This document shows, piece by piece, positions 45,607-54,417 of a stretch of 64,000 nucleotides of DNA. The stretch covers positions 62,001-126,000 of the forward strand of contig NZ_AP022584.1 in assembly GCF_010731675.1 (NCBI RefSeq), in the 5' to 3' direction. Within the stretch, counting starts at the first letter, position 1. Every line of letters begins with the position of its first letter. The stretch comes from Mycobacterium marseillense (GTDB taxonomy: Bacteria > Actinomycetota > Actinomycetes > Mycobacteriales > Mycobacteriaceae). A program made the translations under genes and the position numbers. The notes beneath the pieces are model-generated. The model ran no database searches. It saw only the letters and a list, made by a program, of their open reading frames with translations, and was not told where the DNA came from.

Positions 45607-46716
45607 TTATGACCATTTTTGGTGCATAGCACCCACGTTCGGCAAGCCGAGTTGGATCGCGCCGAACACCGGGGCGGTCACGATGCCTGGTGGTTGGGCA
45701 AGCACGTAGGGAATGGCGCGAACCGCGCCCATCGCGATCATCAGGTGACCAGGCATGGCGTGCTGGCCCGAAGGCGCCACGCCATCGAACCCCACGTCGA
45801 GCTGGAGTTCAAAGCTCGGCTCACCTTTGATGACCGCGCGGATCAGCGGCGCCTTCTCGCCGGGCGCCAGCGGTGCCATGCCCCACTGGGGAAGGTCGCG
45901 GGTGAGCACCCATTCCTCGTGAATGGCCAGCAACGGGCGCCCCGACCAGTGGCCGACCCACGAGAACCGCTGCCCGACAACCGTTCCCGCCTCGATCGTG
46001 CCCGCCAGGACCTCGATGTCGTGCGGCAGCGTGGTGGCGTCGACCTCCACATCGATGTGCGAGAGTGTGATTCCCAGTACGTCGGCCGTGGCGTTGAGGG
46101 CCTGGCGGTAGGCCATGTCGAGCTTCTTGATGATCGGGGAGTCAATGCTGACATCTTCCGGCGGTCTGCCCATGCCCATGAGGTCCACCAGCATCGGCCG
46201 ACTATCCACGGCCGAAACGTCGGTGGCCTCGTAGAGATCGATGCGGTCGATGGTCTTGCTCAGCCCTGTCACCGTCGCGACGAGTCGTTCGAACATGAAG
46301 CCCGGGTTCTCGCCCGCCGCGTGAAAGCGTGACCCGCCCTGATGGCACGCGCTCGCAAAGGCCGATGCGGTCTGCACGCCGTAGGTGGGTAGGTGGTTGT
46401 ACGACGTCGTGGTGATGACGGTGCTGCCCGCCGCCAGAACGCGGCAGATGTCCTCCGCGTTCGTCTCGATGGCGTGGGCCTTGCTGGCCGCGTGCACGAC
46501 GACATCGGCACCCAGGGCGATGATCTCGTCCTTGTCCGCCGTGGCGATCACGCCCGTCGTCGGTGGCAGCCCGCAGAGCGCGCCGGCGTCGAGGCCGGCC
46601 TTTCCCGGGTCGTACACCAGCACACCCACCAGCTGATAATGCGGATTCTCAATAAGCTCCCGCAGCGCGGCCCGCCCGACGGCGCCGGTCGCCCATTGCA
46701 CGACTCGAATGACCAA
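45607..46716 (-). CDS. DapB-like NAD(P)-dependent reductase, paralogue 1
   Basis: The 369-residue Rossmann protein starts at TTG 46716 after GGAG. N-terminal VVQWATGAVGRAALRELIENP and VYDPGKAGLDAGALCGLPPTTGV match mycobacterial proteins annotated dihydrodipicolinate reductase-like or 2,4-diaminopentanoate dehydrogenase-like. The C-terminal half has the conserved ENPGFMFERL, SWVGHW and GAVRAIPYVLAQPPGIV. The true substrate is unknown; lysine synthesis is unlikely because the conserved DapB active-site residues are not evident. Two further paralogues lie at 48087 and 53314. It is divergent from the P450 across an operator. Confidence 0.78.
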   Translation of the reverse strand: MVIRVVQWATGAVGRAALRELIENPHYQLVGVLVYDPGKAGLDAGALCGLPPTTGVIATADKDEIIALGADVVVHAASKAHAIETNAEDICRVLAAGSTVITTTSYNHLPTYGVQTASAFASACHQGGSRFHAAGENPGFMFERLVATVTGLSKTIDRIDLYEATDVSAVDSRPMLVDLMGMGRPPEDVSIDSPIIKKLDMAYRQALNATADVLGITLSHIDVEVDATTLPHDIEVLAGTIEAGTVVGQRFSWVGHWSGRPLLAIHEEWVLTRDLPQWGMAPLAPGEKAPLIRAVIKGEPSFELQLDVGFDGVAPSGQHAMPGHLMIAMGAVRAIPYVLAQPPGIVTAPVFGAIQLGLPNVGAMHQKWS

Positions 46717-46763
46717 TCGAATGCTCCAGGTTGCGCTTTCGGATTTCCCTGAGGTTCTGGTTG

Positions 46764-46812
46764 GTTCAACCTACATCATGTAGGTTTGCAACCGACAAGG
46801 TGTAGGTTGAAC
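46764..46812. promoter_or_regulatory. Composite operator between divergent reductase and P450 genes
   Basis: A perfect 19-bp palindrome AACCTACATCATGTAGGTT lies at 46768-46786. Its left arm GTTCAACCTACA (46764-46775) is repeated inverted as TGTAGGTTGAAC at 46801-46812. Three half-sites are thus arranged over 49 bp between start codons 46716 and 46833, a likely TetR-type control region for both directions. Confidence 0.75.
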
Positions 46813-46832
46813 GTCCGTACGGGAGGTGGCAC

Positions 46833-48071
46833 GTGGCGGAGCCTTCGGTTACTGACGACATCGAGCAACGCATCCGCGAGGCGCAGGAGAAGTTCAACGC
46901 CGGAATGGGCGCCGACGGCGACGCGACCCCCTACCCGCTGCTGCGCGAGCTCCGCACCAAGGCGGCCGTGCACCCGGGCTGGCCGGAGATGGGCGGTCCC
47001 GAGGACGGACCTGAGGGCACGAAGACCTTCACGGCGTACTCGTTCGACGCGGTCAAAGCCGTCTTCACCGACAGCATCACCTTTAGCACCCGGATCTATG
47101 AGGACGTGGTGCGGCCGCTGCAAGGTCCGACGATCCTGGAGATGCAGGAACCCGAGCACGCGACGTATCGCAGGTTGCACGAATTCGCTTTCGCCAGATC
47201 CTCGATGAAACGCTGGGACACCGAACTCGTTGGGCCCCTCGTGGATCGCACGATCGCGAGGTTCCGCGACGACAAGCGCGCCGACTTGGTCACCGCGGTG
47301 TTCATGCCGATCCCGGTCCGAATCATCGCCGCCCTACTCGGGTTGCCCGAATCCGATATCGGTGAGTTTCACCGGCTGGCGATCGACCTGCTGGGCTTTC
47401 GTGCCGATATGGACACCGCGATGAAAGCCTCGGCGGAGATGAAGGAGTACTTCGTCGGAGTCCTGGCCGACCGGCGAAAGTCGCCGAAGGACGACATGGT
47501 GACCATCTTGTCCCAGGCCGAAATCGACGGGGTCAAGATGTCGGACGAACAAATCTACGGATTCATGCGCAACCTCCTGCCCGCCGGCGCGGAGACCACG
47601 TCACGCTCGACCGCCAGCCTCGCGTTCGGCCTGTTGACCCACACCCACCAACTCGATGCGGTGCGCGACGACCGCAGCCTGTTGCCCCAGGCGATCGAAG
47701 AGGGCATCCGGTGGGAGACGCCGCTGCTCAACTTCATCCGGGAAGTCAGCGCCGACACCGATTTTTTCGGGCACCATATCCCGAAGGGTTCGACGATGGT
47801 GGTCAACCTCGGCAGCGCCAACCACGACGAAACACGCTGGGACGACGCCGAGTCCTTCGACATCTTCCGGGAGCGCAAGCCGCACATCGGATTCGGCCAC
47901 GGCGCCCACGTCTGCTTGGGAATGCACCTGGCGCGGTTGGAGAGCACCAAGATCTTCAACGCGCTGCTCGACGAACTGCCGGGGCTGCGGCTCGACCCCG
48001 ACGCACCGCCGCCCTACGTGACCGGCACGATGTTTCGTTCGCCGCCGCGCCTCGACGTCGTGTGGGATTAG
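46833..48071 (+). CDS. Cytochrome P450 (first)
   Basis: The 412-residue soluble bacterial P450 starts at GTG 46833 after GGGAGG. The I-helix reads LLPAGAETTSRSTASLAF (near residue 250), the K-helix EEGIRWE supplies ExxR, and the heme loop is FGHGAHVCLGMHLARLE with the ligand Cys near 360. It is a class I-type enzyme needing ferredoxin and reductase, neither encoded beside it. With the flanking reductases and SDRs it probably hydroxylates the lipophilic substrate handled by this region. It is followed 15 nt later by DapB-like paralogue 2. Confidence 0.93.
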   Translation: MAEPSVTDDIEQRIREAQEKFNAGMGADGDATPYPLLRELRTKAAVHPGWPEMGGPEDGPEGTKTFTAYSFDAVKAVFTDSITFSTRIYEDVVRPLQGPTILEMQEPEHATYRRLHEFAFARSSMKRWDTELVGPLVDRTIARFRDDKRADLVTAVFMPIPVRIIAALLGLPESDIGEFHRLAIDLLGFRADMDTAMKASAEMKEYFVGVLADRRKSPKDDMVTILSQAEIDGVKMSDEQIYGFMRNLLPAGAETTSRSTASLAFGLLTHTHQLDAVRDDRSLLPQAIEEGIRWETPLLNFIREVSADTDFFGHHIPKGSTMVVNLGSANHDETRWDDAESFDIFRERKPHIGFGHGAHVCLGMHLARLESTKIFNALLDELPGLRLDPDAPPPYVTGTMFRSPPRLDVVWD

Positions 48072-48086
48072 AGGAGATCGCCTGAC

Positions 48087-49151
48087 ATGACTCGTGTGAT
48101 CCAGTGGGCTACCGGGGTAACCGGAACGATGTCGTTGCGGCACGTCTTGAGCCGGCCGGACATGGAACTGGTCGGCGTGCGGGTCTACGACGCGGGAAAA
48201 GCCGGGATCGACGCGGGCACGCTGTGCGGGGTGCCCGAGGCAGGAGTGCTGACGTCTGCCGATCGCGATGCGATCATCGGCACCGAAGCGGACGTCGTGC
48301 TCTACATGGGCAAAGTGGAGACCGACACGCCGGGCTGCTTCGCCGATGTCTGTGATCTGTTGACCTCGGGCAAGAACGTGGTGGCCACCGGAAGCCGGTT
48401 TGTCCATCCTCGTTCGCTGCACGAATCGCTGGCGGACGCAATCGAAAAGGCTTGCCGTGCCGGCAGTTCCTCGTTTCTCGGCGTGGGTCTATATCCGGGC
48501 TTCGTCGGTGAGTCGCTCACGCCGATCCTGTCCCGGCTGACCGAGCGCACCAATCGGATCAGTGTGCGGGAGGTGCTGAATTACTCGACCTATGCCAGCC
48601 ACGACCTGATCTTCAACGCGATGGGCTTCGGTCACGCGCCCGATGATCCCACCCCGTTGCTGACCAACACCGACTACGCGGCGAGCGCATGGATCGGCAG
48701 CGCGACGGTTCTTGCGCAGGCGCTCGGACTCCGTATTCGGTCCGTCGAGGGGTTCCGCGAGGTCGTGACGACACCGCGGGCGCTGACGGTGGCCGCCGGG
48801 GAGATCCCAGCCGGAACCGTGGGCGCCATGCGCTTCGGCGTCGTGGCCGACTGCGGAGAAACCACACTCGCCGTCGAACACCTCACCAGGATGGCCGACG
48901 ACCTGGCCCCCGACTGGCCGACGGAGATCGGTTATGCGGTGACCTTCGAGGGCACGCCCAACATGACCCTTCAACTCGTGATCGGCTCCCACGAGGAGGA
49001 CCACGCCGAGCAGGGCTGTCTGGCCACCGCCATGCACGCCATCAACGCCATCCCTGCGGTGATCGCGGCTGAGCCAGGACTCTACGACTTGTCGACGATC
49101 ACCCCGTTCGTCGCGCACTGGACCGGACGCGGCGTCATACCCGCCACATAG
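48087..49151 (+). CDS. DapB-like NAD(P)-dependent reductase, paralogue 2
   Basis: The 354-residue protein starts MTRVIQWATGVTGTMSLRHVLSRPDMELVGVRVYDAGKAGIDAGTLCGV, aligning with the paralogues at 45607 and 53314. It shares ATGSRFVHPRSLHE...SSFLGVGLYPGFVGE at the position of ENPGF/GSEPGF, and a C-terminal AMHAINAIPAVIAAEPGLYDL. ATG follows GAGGAG. It is co-transcribed with the P450 and the hypothetical gene at 49192, which fits a role in oxidising or reducing the P450 product. Confidence 0.78.
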   Translation: MTRVIQWATGVTGTMSLRHVLSRPDMELVGVRVYDAGKAGIDAGTLCGVPEAGVLTSADRDAIIGTEADVVLYMGKVETDTPGCFADVCDLLTSGKNVVATGSRFVHPRSLHESLADAIEKACRAGSSSFLGVGLYPGFVGESLTPILSRLTERTNRISVREVLNYSTYASHDLIFNAMGFGHAPDDPTPLLTNTDYAASAWIGSATVLAQALGLRIRSVEGFREVVTTPRALTVAAGEIPAGTVGAMRFGVVADCGETTLAVEHLTRMADDLAPDWPTEIGYAVTFEGTPNMTLQLVIGSHEEDHAEQGCLATAMHAINAIPAVIAAEPGLYDLSTITPFVAHWTGRGVIPAT

Positions 49152-49191
49152 GCGCCTACCCTGCGTTGCCGCGGCGAAGCGAGGAGAGTTA

Positions 49192-50190
49192 ATGCCCAAA
49201 TCAATTGATTTTGAGGTCCTTCGCGATATTCCGACCCGCGACCACTATCGGCGCGAATGGGCCCCAAGCCCAGGGATGGGACTGTCGGGAATCTGGCTCG
49301 GCGCCGTCGTCGCCGACGCATCCGGTCACAACTACTGGGGGGTGCGAGGATGTGACGACTTTCTCACCGGAATGACTCACGTCGTGTCGCCGGTGTGCGG
49401 ATTTCGCTCGCTGCCGAAAAATCTTGACATCGAAGCGCCCCACCTTTACCCCGAGTACTCGACGATCGACTGGTACGAACCGCTGCAGTACGCCGATGAT
49501 GGAGAGACGGTGCAGCTGTCGTATCCGAGTGGACGGATCGAACGCGATGCCAACGAGTTCCACTGGTATGACGCCAGCAACCGATGGGAAATACACGGGC
49601 GGACCGTCAGCGACATCGTCCTCACGCACGTACCCGCGCAGGACGGCATCGACGACGACGTTTACTACCGCCATGAGCTGATGTATGCCACCGGCACGGT
49701 CGACGGTATCGAGGTAGCGGGCTACGCACACCAGGACTTCGCGTACGGACCACCGAAAAAGGTGTACACCGAACTTCCCATCGCCCGGCAGCTGCAAGGT
49801 ATGTGGGTGTCCTGGCTGCACGAGTTCGACGATGGGCGGTTGGGCGGCGGCAGCTTCTGGCAGGGCCGCGAAGGTGTGGATTTCGGTCCGGGCTATCAGC
49901 TCAAAGATGGTGTCACCACGGTGCACGACGATGTCACCGCGGAGCCAACGTTCAATAAAGCCGGACGGATGAGAGCGCTGGACGTGACCATCGGCACCGA
50001 TTCATACAGCTTCGCGTTTGAATCCGGCGGCAGCCCGCTGCACGTCTTCGGCTCCGTGACAAGCACATTGTCGGGCGTGCGGCCAGCGCGAAGCTGGTGC
50101 TGGGTGGAGTACACCGGAAATATGCTGACACCGGCGCTGCTCGACGCGGCTACCGCGGTGTTCGCGCTGGCGCGTGGGCTCGACCGATGA
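49192..50190 (+). CDS. Conserved hypothetical protein, beta-rich (CrtC/AttH lipocalin-like?)
   Basis: The 332-residue protein has no signal peptide and many aromatic and Gly/Asp residues in beta-strand-like alternation (WGVRGCDDFLTGMTHVV, FHWYDASNRWEIHGRTVSDIVLTHV, GMWVSWLHEFDDGRLGGGSFWQGREGVDFGPGYQL, WCWVEYTGN). The pattern is reminiscent of the AttH/CrtC hydratase-like lipocalin family, but I cannot assign it firmly. GAGGAG precedes the ATG. As the third gene of the P450 operon it probably acts on the same compound. Confidence 0.7.
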   Translation: MPKSIDFEVLRDIPTRDHYRREWAPSPGMGLSGIWLGAVVADASGHNYWGVRGCDDFLTGMTHVVSPVCGFRSLPKNLDIEAPHLYPEYSTIDWYEPLQYADDGETVQLSYPSGRIERDANEFHWYDASNRWEIHGRTVSDIVLTHVPAQDGIDDDVYYRHELMYATGTVDGIEVAGYAHQDFAYGPPKKVYTELPIARQLQGMWVSWLHEFDDGRLGGGSFWQGREGVDFGPGYQLKDGVTTVHDDVTAEPTFNKAGRMRALDVTIGTDSYSFAFESGGSPLHVFGSVTSTLSGVRPARSWCWVEYTGNMLTPALLDAATAVFALARGLDR

Positions 50191-50255
50191 GGTTGGCCGG
50201 CAACCGCCCACTACATCGACGAGTTCGCGCGCATTCGAGATAGGCCGACCGAAGG

Positions 50256-51059
50256 TCAGATAAAGTCGGAGCCACCGTCGACGTTGACGGTGGCGCCTGT
50301 CACGTAACCGTTTCGCCGTGACGCCAGATAGGCGGTGGCGGATGCGATCTCTTCGGGCAGTCCGGCGCGGCCGACATCGCAGGGATGACCGTACGTGGTC
50401 TCGACCCAGGTCATCACGTGCTTTGGATCCGATGCGTCGAGCCCATCAGCGGCAAGAACCTCCCGCAAGTTTTCGGTGAAGCTAGCCGTCACGATGGTAC
50501 CTGGGCAGACGCAATTGACCAGGATGCCCTCGGCGCCAAGACTTTTAGACAGGTTTTTGGTGAAGCTCGACAGAGCCGATTTAGCGGCCGTGTAGGCGAC
50601 CAGGCGCGAGCTCTGGCGCTGGATCGAGTGCGCCGAGAGTGTGACGATGCGGGCCCATTCCGCCGATCGCAACAGTGGCAGCGCGGCCCGCACCGAGCGC
50701 ACAGCGGAGAGTGTGCCGAGGTCGAATGCGGCGTACCAGTCGTCGTCGTCGAGATCTTCGAACGCGCCCGCATTCGGACCGACGGTGTGCACCAGGACAT
50801 TCAGGCTATCCCAGGCATGACCAACGGACGCAAACGCCGATGTGACGGACTCGGCATCGGACATGTCCACGCTGATCGTCAGCACTTCGGGAGCGCCGGC
50901 GGCGCGGATTTGTCTCGCAGCCGAGTCCAATGCAGTCTGGCCGCGCGCCATGATCGCCACCGAAGCGCCCTCGGCGCCCAGACTTTCGGCTATCGCCAAC
51001 CCCATTCCCTTGCTGCCTCCGGTGACGACCGCCGTTGCGCCGTCGAAACCCAGGTCCAT
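50256..51059 (-). CDS. Short-chain dehydrogenase/reductase
   Basis: The 267-residue classical SDR has cofactor motif TGGSKGMGLAIAESLG and catalytic SAHSIQRQSSRLVAYTAAKSAL. The C-terminus FTENLREVL...PEEIASATAYLASRRNGYVTGATVNVDGGSDFI is that of FabG-like enzymes. It likely oxidises a hydroxyl or reduces a ketone. It lies 15 nt after the SDR at 51075 on the same strand; the pair starts from the promoter carrying GAGAAT-N4-ATTCTC. Confidence 0.88.
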   Translation of the reverse strand: MDLGFDGATAVVTGGSKGMGLAIAESLGAEGASVAIMARGQTALDSAARQIRAAGAPEVLTISVDMSDAESVTSAFASVGHAWDSLNVLVHTVGPNAGAFEDLDDDDWYAAFDLGTLSAVRSVRAALPLLRSAEWARIVTLSAHSIQRQSSRLVAYTAAKSALSSFTKNLSKSLGAEGILVNCVCPGTIVTASFTENLREVLAADGLDASDPKHVMTWVETTYGHPCDVGRAGLPEEIASATAYLASRRNGYVTGATVNVDGGSDFI

Positions 51060-51074
51060 CGGGTAGGCCTTCCT

Positions 51075-51854
51075 TTACCGGCTGCCGGTGAATGTGGGCT
51101 GGCCCTTGATGATCCGGGGAGCCAGGTGAACGATCTCGCTGACCACGGTGGGGTTCGCGTGCGACATGGCGATGAGGGAAAGGATTGCGTTGGCCACGTC
51201 CTCGACGGTGGACATATCGTCCGGAATTTGACCACCGCGCGCCCAGCTCCGGTAAAGATCAGCCAACAAGTCGCGATCGGCCCCACGCAGGATTTCGGTG
51301 TCACAAGTGGGGCCGACGCTGACGCGGATCACGGCGAGCTCGGGATGTTCGGCCCGCCAGGAGCGCAGGATCTCATCGAGCGCGGCCTTGCTCGCGTGGT
51401 AGGCAGCCACACCCGCGCGGGGGCGGCCGACATCGTGGCTCGACGCGATGACGACCGTTGCGTTGTCGGTCAGGTGGGGGAGGGTCGTTCGCAGTACGTG
51501 GGAGGCGCCCACGGCGTTGACGGCGTACGCGTGCAGCCAGGTCTCCACGTCGGTGTCTTCGATCAGCGCGAACGGCACCACGGCACTGGTGAATACGACG
51601 GCGTCGAGCTTCCTGAAATTGGCAACAACGCTGCTGATGACGGATTCCACGGCGCGCGGATCGGACACGTCGAGCTCGTGTGCCGATCCTCCGAGCCGAT
51701 CGGCCAGTTCTGACAGGCGGTCTATCCGCCGCGCGGCGAGTGCCACCGCCGCACCCCTGGCGTGGGCGGCAAGGGCCAACGCCTGTCCGATGCCGGAAGA
51801 TGCCCCGACGATCAACATCCGCGTCCCCGCGATGCTGGAGTGCCGGTCGCTCAT
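51075..51854 (-). CDS. Short-chain dehydrogenase/reductase
   Basis: The 259-residue SDR starts MSDRHSSIAGTRMLIVGASSGIGQALALAAHARG. Catalytic residues lie in SSHDVGRPRAGVAAYHASKAALDEIL. The N-glycine motif GASSGIG is intact. The C-terminus (ISLIAMSHANPTVVSEIVHLAPRIIKG) resembles that of the SDR at 41474. It is the first gene after the shared operator and is divergent from the AveC-like gene. Confidence 0.87.
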   Translation of the reverse strand: MSDRHSSIAGTRMLIVGASSGIGQALALAAHARGAAVALAARRIDRLSELADRLGGSAHELDVSDPRAVESVISSVVANFRKLDAVVFTSAVVPFALIEDTDVETWLHAYAVNAVGASHVLRTTLPHLTDNATVVIASSHDVGRPRAGVAAYHASKAALDEILRSWRAEHPELAVIRVSVGPTCDTEILRGADRDLLADLYRSWARGGQIPDDMSTVEDVANAILSLIAMSHANPTVVSEIVHLAPRIIKGQPTFTGSR

Positions 51855-52188
51855 ACTGTGCTTCCTTTGGGTGATTTCATGATGGACGACTGCACAGACG
51901 CTACCCCGATTCTCGCATGAGAGAATTATTATTCTCATTCGGGTACCGGCTGAGCTCCGATCAGGGACGGACCGGCGGTCAACGGCAAGGTGCTGCCGGC
52001 CGGAACGTCGGCACACCCGCGCAAGCACCAGACCAAATTCAGCCGAGTTCAGCCGAAAGCTTGTTTGCGAAGGGCGAAAACGCATATTCTCGACTGGTCG
52101 AGGGTCCATGGAGTCTGACGATTGACAACGCTGAGCGAGCACGTGCCACCGGTGTGCGAGGTCGGGCTACGCTGCGGGTGAGGCTGGC
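51855..52188. promoter_or_regulatory. Divergent promoter region between SDR and AveC-like genes
   Basis: No gene in these 334 bp. Besides the operator at 51921-51936 it has an extra ATTCTC half-site at 52085-52090, overlapping CTCGAC-TG-GTCGAG (52089-52102), and a TACGCT hexamer at about 52168-52173 that may be the -10 for the AveC-like gene. Confidence 0.45.
51921..51936. promoter_or_regulatory. Operator GAGAAT-TATT-ATTCTC
   Basis: Six-bp inverted half-sites with a 4-nt spacer lie 67 nt upstream of the SDR start. The same design, GAGAAC-ATAG-GTTCTC, occurs at 56860-56875 before the fadD-like/SnoaL-like divergent pair. This suggests a common regulator for both promoters. Confidence 0.65.
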
Positions 52189-53259
52189 ATGACGAACACC
52201 GTGGACGCGGCAAGTGAATCAGGCGCCGTCAGGCCTGCGGACACGGGTATCAGTGGTTTGTCATGGCCGTCTAGGGCCGGGTGGGGCTTGTTCGTTATCG
52301 CTTACCTGGCCTTTGCGGTCGTAACCGTCGCGACTGTCCAGTCGGGCACTCACGGGGATGCGCGCACAGCTAACCCCACTCCGGGCCCGGCGCCCTATCC
52401 GCCGTTCCTCGGCTTCGATAATTGGCCGCTGGTCGTCGCGCTGAGTTCCATCCCGCTGGCGACCGGTCTGATCGCAACGCTGGTGTGGCTCTCGGTACGA
52501 CAGCGCAAGGTGCATTGGGCAGTGGTGATCGCGTTCGCCGGCCTGATCACCGGCGCGCTGGATCCGTTGGCCAACTGGGCGACGTTCGCCATCTTCGACC
52601 CGCGCATGCTGCACTTCCCGTCGTCATGGCCGTATATGAATATTGCTCCGAACCTCGAGCCGGCGCTGTCGTTCCTCGGGGGTTATGCGGCCTATTACCT
52701 CCTCAGTGGGCTGGGAATCCTCCAACTGCACGACAGCTTTTTGGATCCGATAGTCCGGCGCACCAGTTGGCTTGCGCGCCACCGCCTTGCCGCGGTCTTC
52801 CCGGGCGCGTTCCTCATCGCGATGCCGCTCAACACGCTCGTCCAGCTCACCTGGTTAAGGTTCGGCATCTTTTACTACTCCGAGGCGGTCGGACCCGTCC
52901 TGCGGATCCACCACGTGCATTTCCCACTCATCATGGCGGTGTACGACTCGTTCATCTTTGCGATGGTCGCGGTCATGTGCGTCCGCGACGATGGCGGCGA
53001 ACTCGTGCTGATCACCCGGATCGCGCGCCGGATTCCTGCGCGACCGGGCCGCAACAAGGTCACACTGACGCGCCAGCTCCTCGTTTCGGCTGCAGTGGGT
53101 CTGGTGTCGTTCGGCATACCCCTGGCGGTGCTGGCCGGCCTGCGCGCTGCAGGGCTGTCTGAACCCGCTTACGAGCAGAACCCGTATCCGAATCTCAAGG
53201 TATACGACCCTTACGGGCATCTCGAGGAATCGGGCAAGCCGGGGCCTTTCTACAAGTGA
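52189..53259 (+). CDS. AveC-like spirocyclase-family membrane protein
   Basis: The 356-residue polytopic protein has about seven hydrophobic segments (for example GWGLFVIAYLAFAVVTVATV, VVALSSIPLATGLIATLVWLSV, GAFLIAMPLNTLVQLTWLRFG, LLVSAAVGLVSFGIPLAVLAGL). Conserved-looking polar motifs are DPLANWATFAIFDPRMLHFPSSWPYMNIAPNLEP and YPNLKVYDPYGHLEE near the end. This matches the family of AveC, the membrane protein that closes the spiroketal in avermectin synthesis. Mycobacterial and rhodococcal members sit in lipid or steroid catabolic regions and have no assigned reaction. A cyclisation or dehydration step on a terpenoid-like substrate is possible. Confidence 0.75.
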   Translation: MTNTVDAASESGAVRPADTGISGLSWPSRAGWGLFVIAYLAFAVVTVATVQSGTHGDARTANPTPGPAPYPPFLGFDNWPLVVALSSIPLATGLIATLVWLSVRQRKVHWAVVIAFAGLITGALDPLANWATFAIFDPRMLHFPSSWPYMNIAPNLEPALSFLGGYAAYYLLSGLGILQLHDSFLDPIVRRTSWLARHRLAAVFPGAFLIAMPLNTLVQLTWLRFGIFYYSEAVGPVLRIHHVHFPLIMAVYDSFIFAMVAVMCVRDDGGELVLITRIARRIPARPGRNKVTLTRQLLVSAAVGLVSFGIPLAVLAGLRAAGLSEPAYEQNPYPNLKVYDPYGHLEESGKPGPFYK

Positions 53260-53313
53260 TCCACTTCGTTCGAGTCGTACCGGCTCGGTTGATAGTGAGC
53301 GGAAGGAGCGGCG

Positions 53314-54417
53314 ATGACTGATGACGCCGTCGATCGGTACCGTGTCGTCCACATCGGGACAGGGCTCACAGGAAGAGAAGCGTTGCGGGCAACGATTCTA
53401 GACCCGGCCCTGGATCTCGTCGGCGTAAAGGTGTCAACGCCGAGCAAGGTCGGAGCCGATGCGGGCCTACTGTGTGGTGTCGAGGGGGTGGGAGTGACGG
53501 CAACAGCAGACCTAGCGGAAATCATTGCGCTAAAGCCTGATTGCGTGTCCTACTGCGCAACAGCGGTCCGCCGGGAGGAAGACGCAATCGCGGATATCGC
53601 CGCGCTGCTGGAGTCGGGGATCAACGTCGTGACGATCTCCACAATCCCGATGGTGTACCCGGACGCCGCGCCGCATCACTGGCGTGAACCGCTTGATTCG
53701 GCCGCCAAAAGGGGCGATTCGACGTTCTACGCGACCGGTAGTGAGCCCGGCTTCATCAGCCTCAATCTTCCGACCGCCCTTCTCTCCGGTGCGGGCAGGG
53801 TGAGCTCCTACCGGATGGATGAATACGCGGTCGACTTGGACAGGGCTTATCCCATTTGGGATGTGCTGCATGAGTCGATGGGTTTCGGCAAGCCGGATGG
53901 CCACGTCCCGGCCCGTATCGCCTCGGGCAAGGTGAATCATGACTGGGAGACGGTCGTGCGCTATATCGCGGACCTGCTCGGCATCGAACTCGACGGCGTA
54001 GAACTCGACTGGGAGACATTGTTGGCCCCTGTCGATCTGCCAACGGCCCTGGGCGTGGTGCCGGCGGGCACGATTTGTGGGCACCGCTGGCGGCTGGCCG
54101 GAGTGGTCGGTGACCGAAAAGTGGTCGCCGTGCAATACTTCGCGACCGTGAGTTCCACCCCGTGGCCCGAACAGTGGCCCAAGCCTTCGCGTGAGGGACA
54201 GGGCGGCATGGTTTTTCGTGTTGAAGGCAACCCCAGTATGAGCCTGGAACTGTATTTGGAACAACCGAGCGATCAGCGGATCAATCCGGGGATCACGGCC
54301 ACCGCAATGGCCGCGGTGAACGCCATTCCTAGCGTGGTGGCCGCGCCGCCGGGCGTCATCGAATCACCGCTGGCCGGAGCCGGAATCGTTAGTCGACTCT
54401 CCCGCACCCGACGGTGA
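53314..54417 (+). CDS. DapB-like NAD(P)-dependent reductase, paralogue 3
   Basis: The 367-residue protein has N-terminal YRVVHIGTGLTGREALRATILDPALDLVGVKV, VGADAGLLCGVEGVGVTATADLAEII, FYATGSEPGFISLNLPTALLSG, and near the end GITATAMAAVNAIPSVVAAPPGVIES. It is the most diverged of the three local paralogues. Its stop overlaps the next alpha/beta hydrolase start (GTGA at 54414). It follows the AveC-like gene by 54 nt on the same strand. Co-occurrence with AveC-like and hydrolase genes suggests a dedicated oxidoreductive step. Confidence 0.77.
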   Translation: MTDDAVDRYRVVHIGTGLTGREALRATILDPALDLVGVKVSTPSKVGADAGLLCGVEGVGVTATADLAEIIALKPDCVSYCATAVRREEDAIADIAALLESGINVVTISTIPMVYPDAAPHHWREPLDSAAKRGDSTFYATGSEPGFISLNLPTALLSGAGRVSSYRMDEYAVDLDRAYPIWDVLHESMGFGKPDGHVPARIASGKVNHDWETVVRYIADLLGIELDGVELDWETLLAPVDLPTALGVVPAGTICGHRWRLAGVVGDRKVVAVQYFATVSSTPWPEQWPKPSREGQGGMVFRVEGNPSMSLELYLEQPSDQRINPGITATAMAAVNAIPSVVAAPPGVIESPLAGAGIVSRLSRTRR

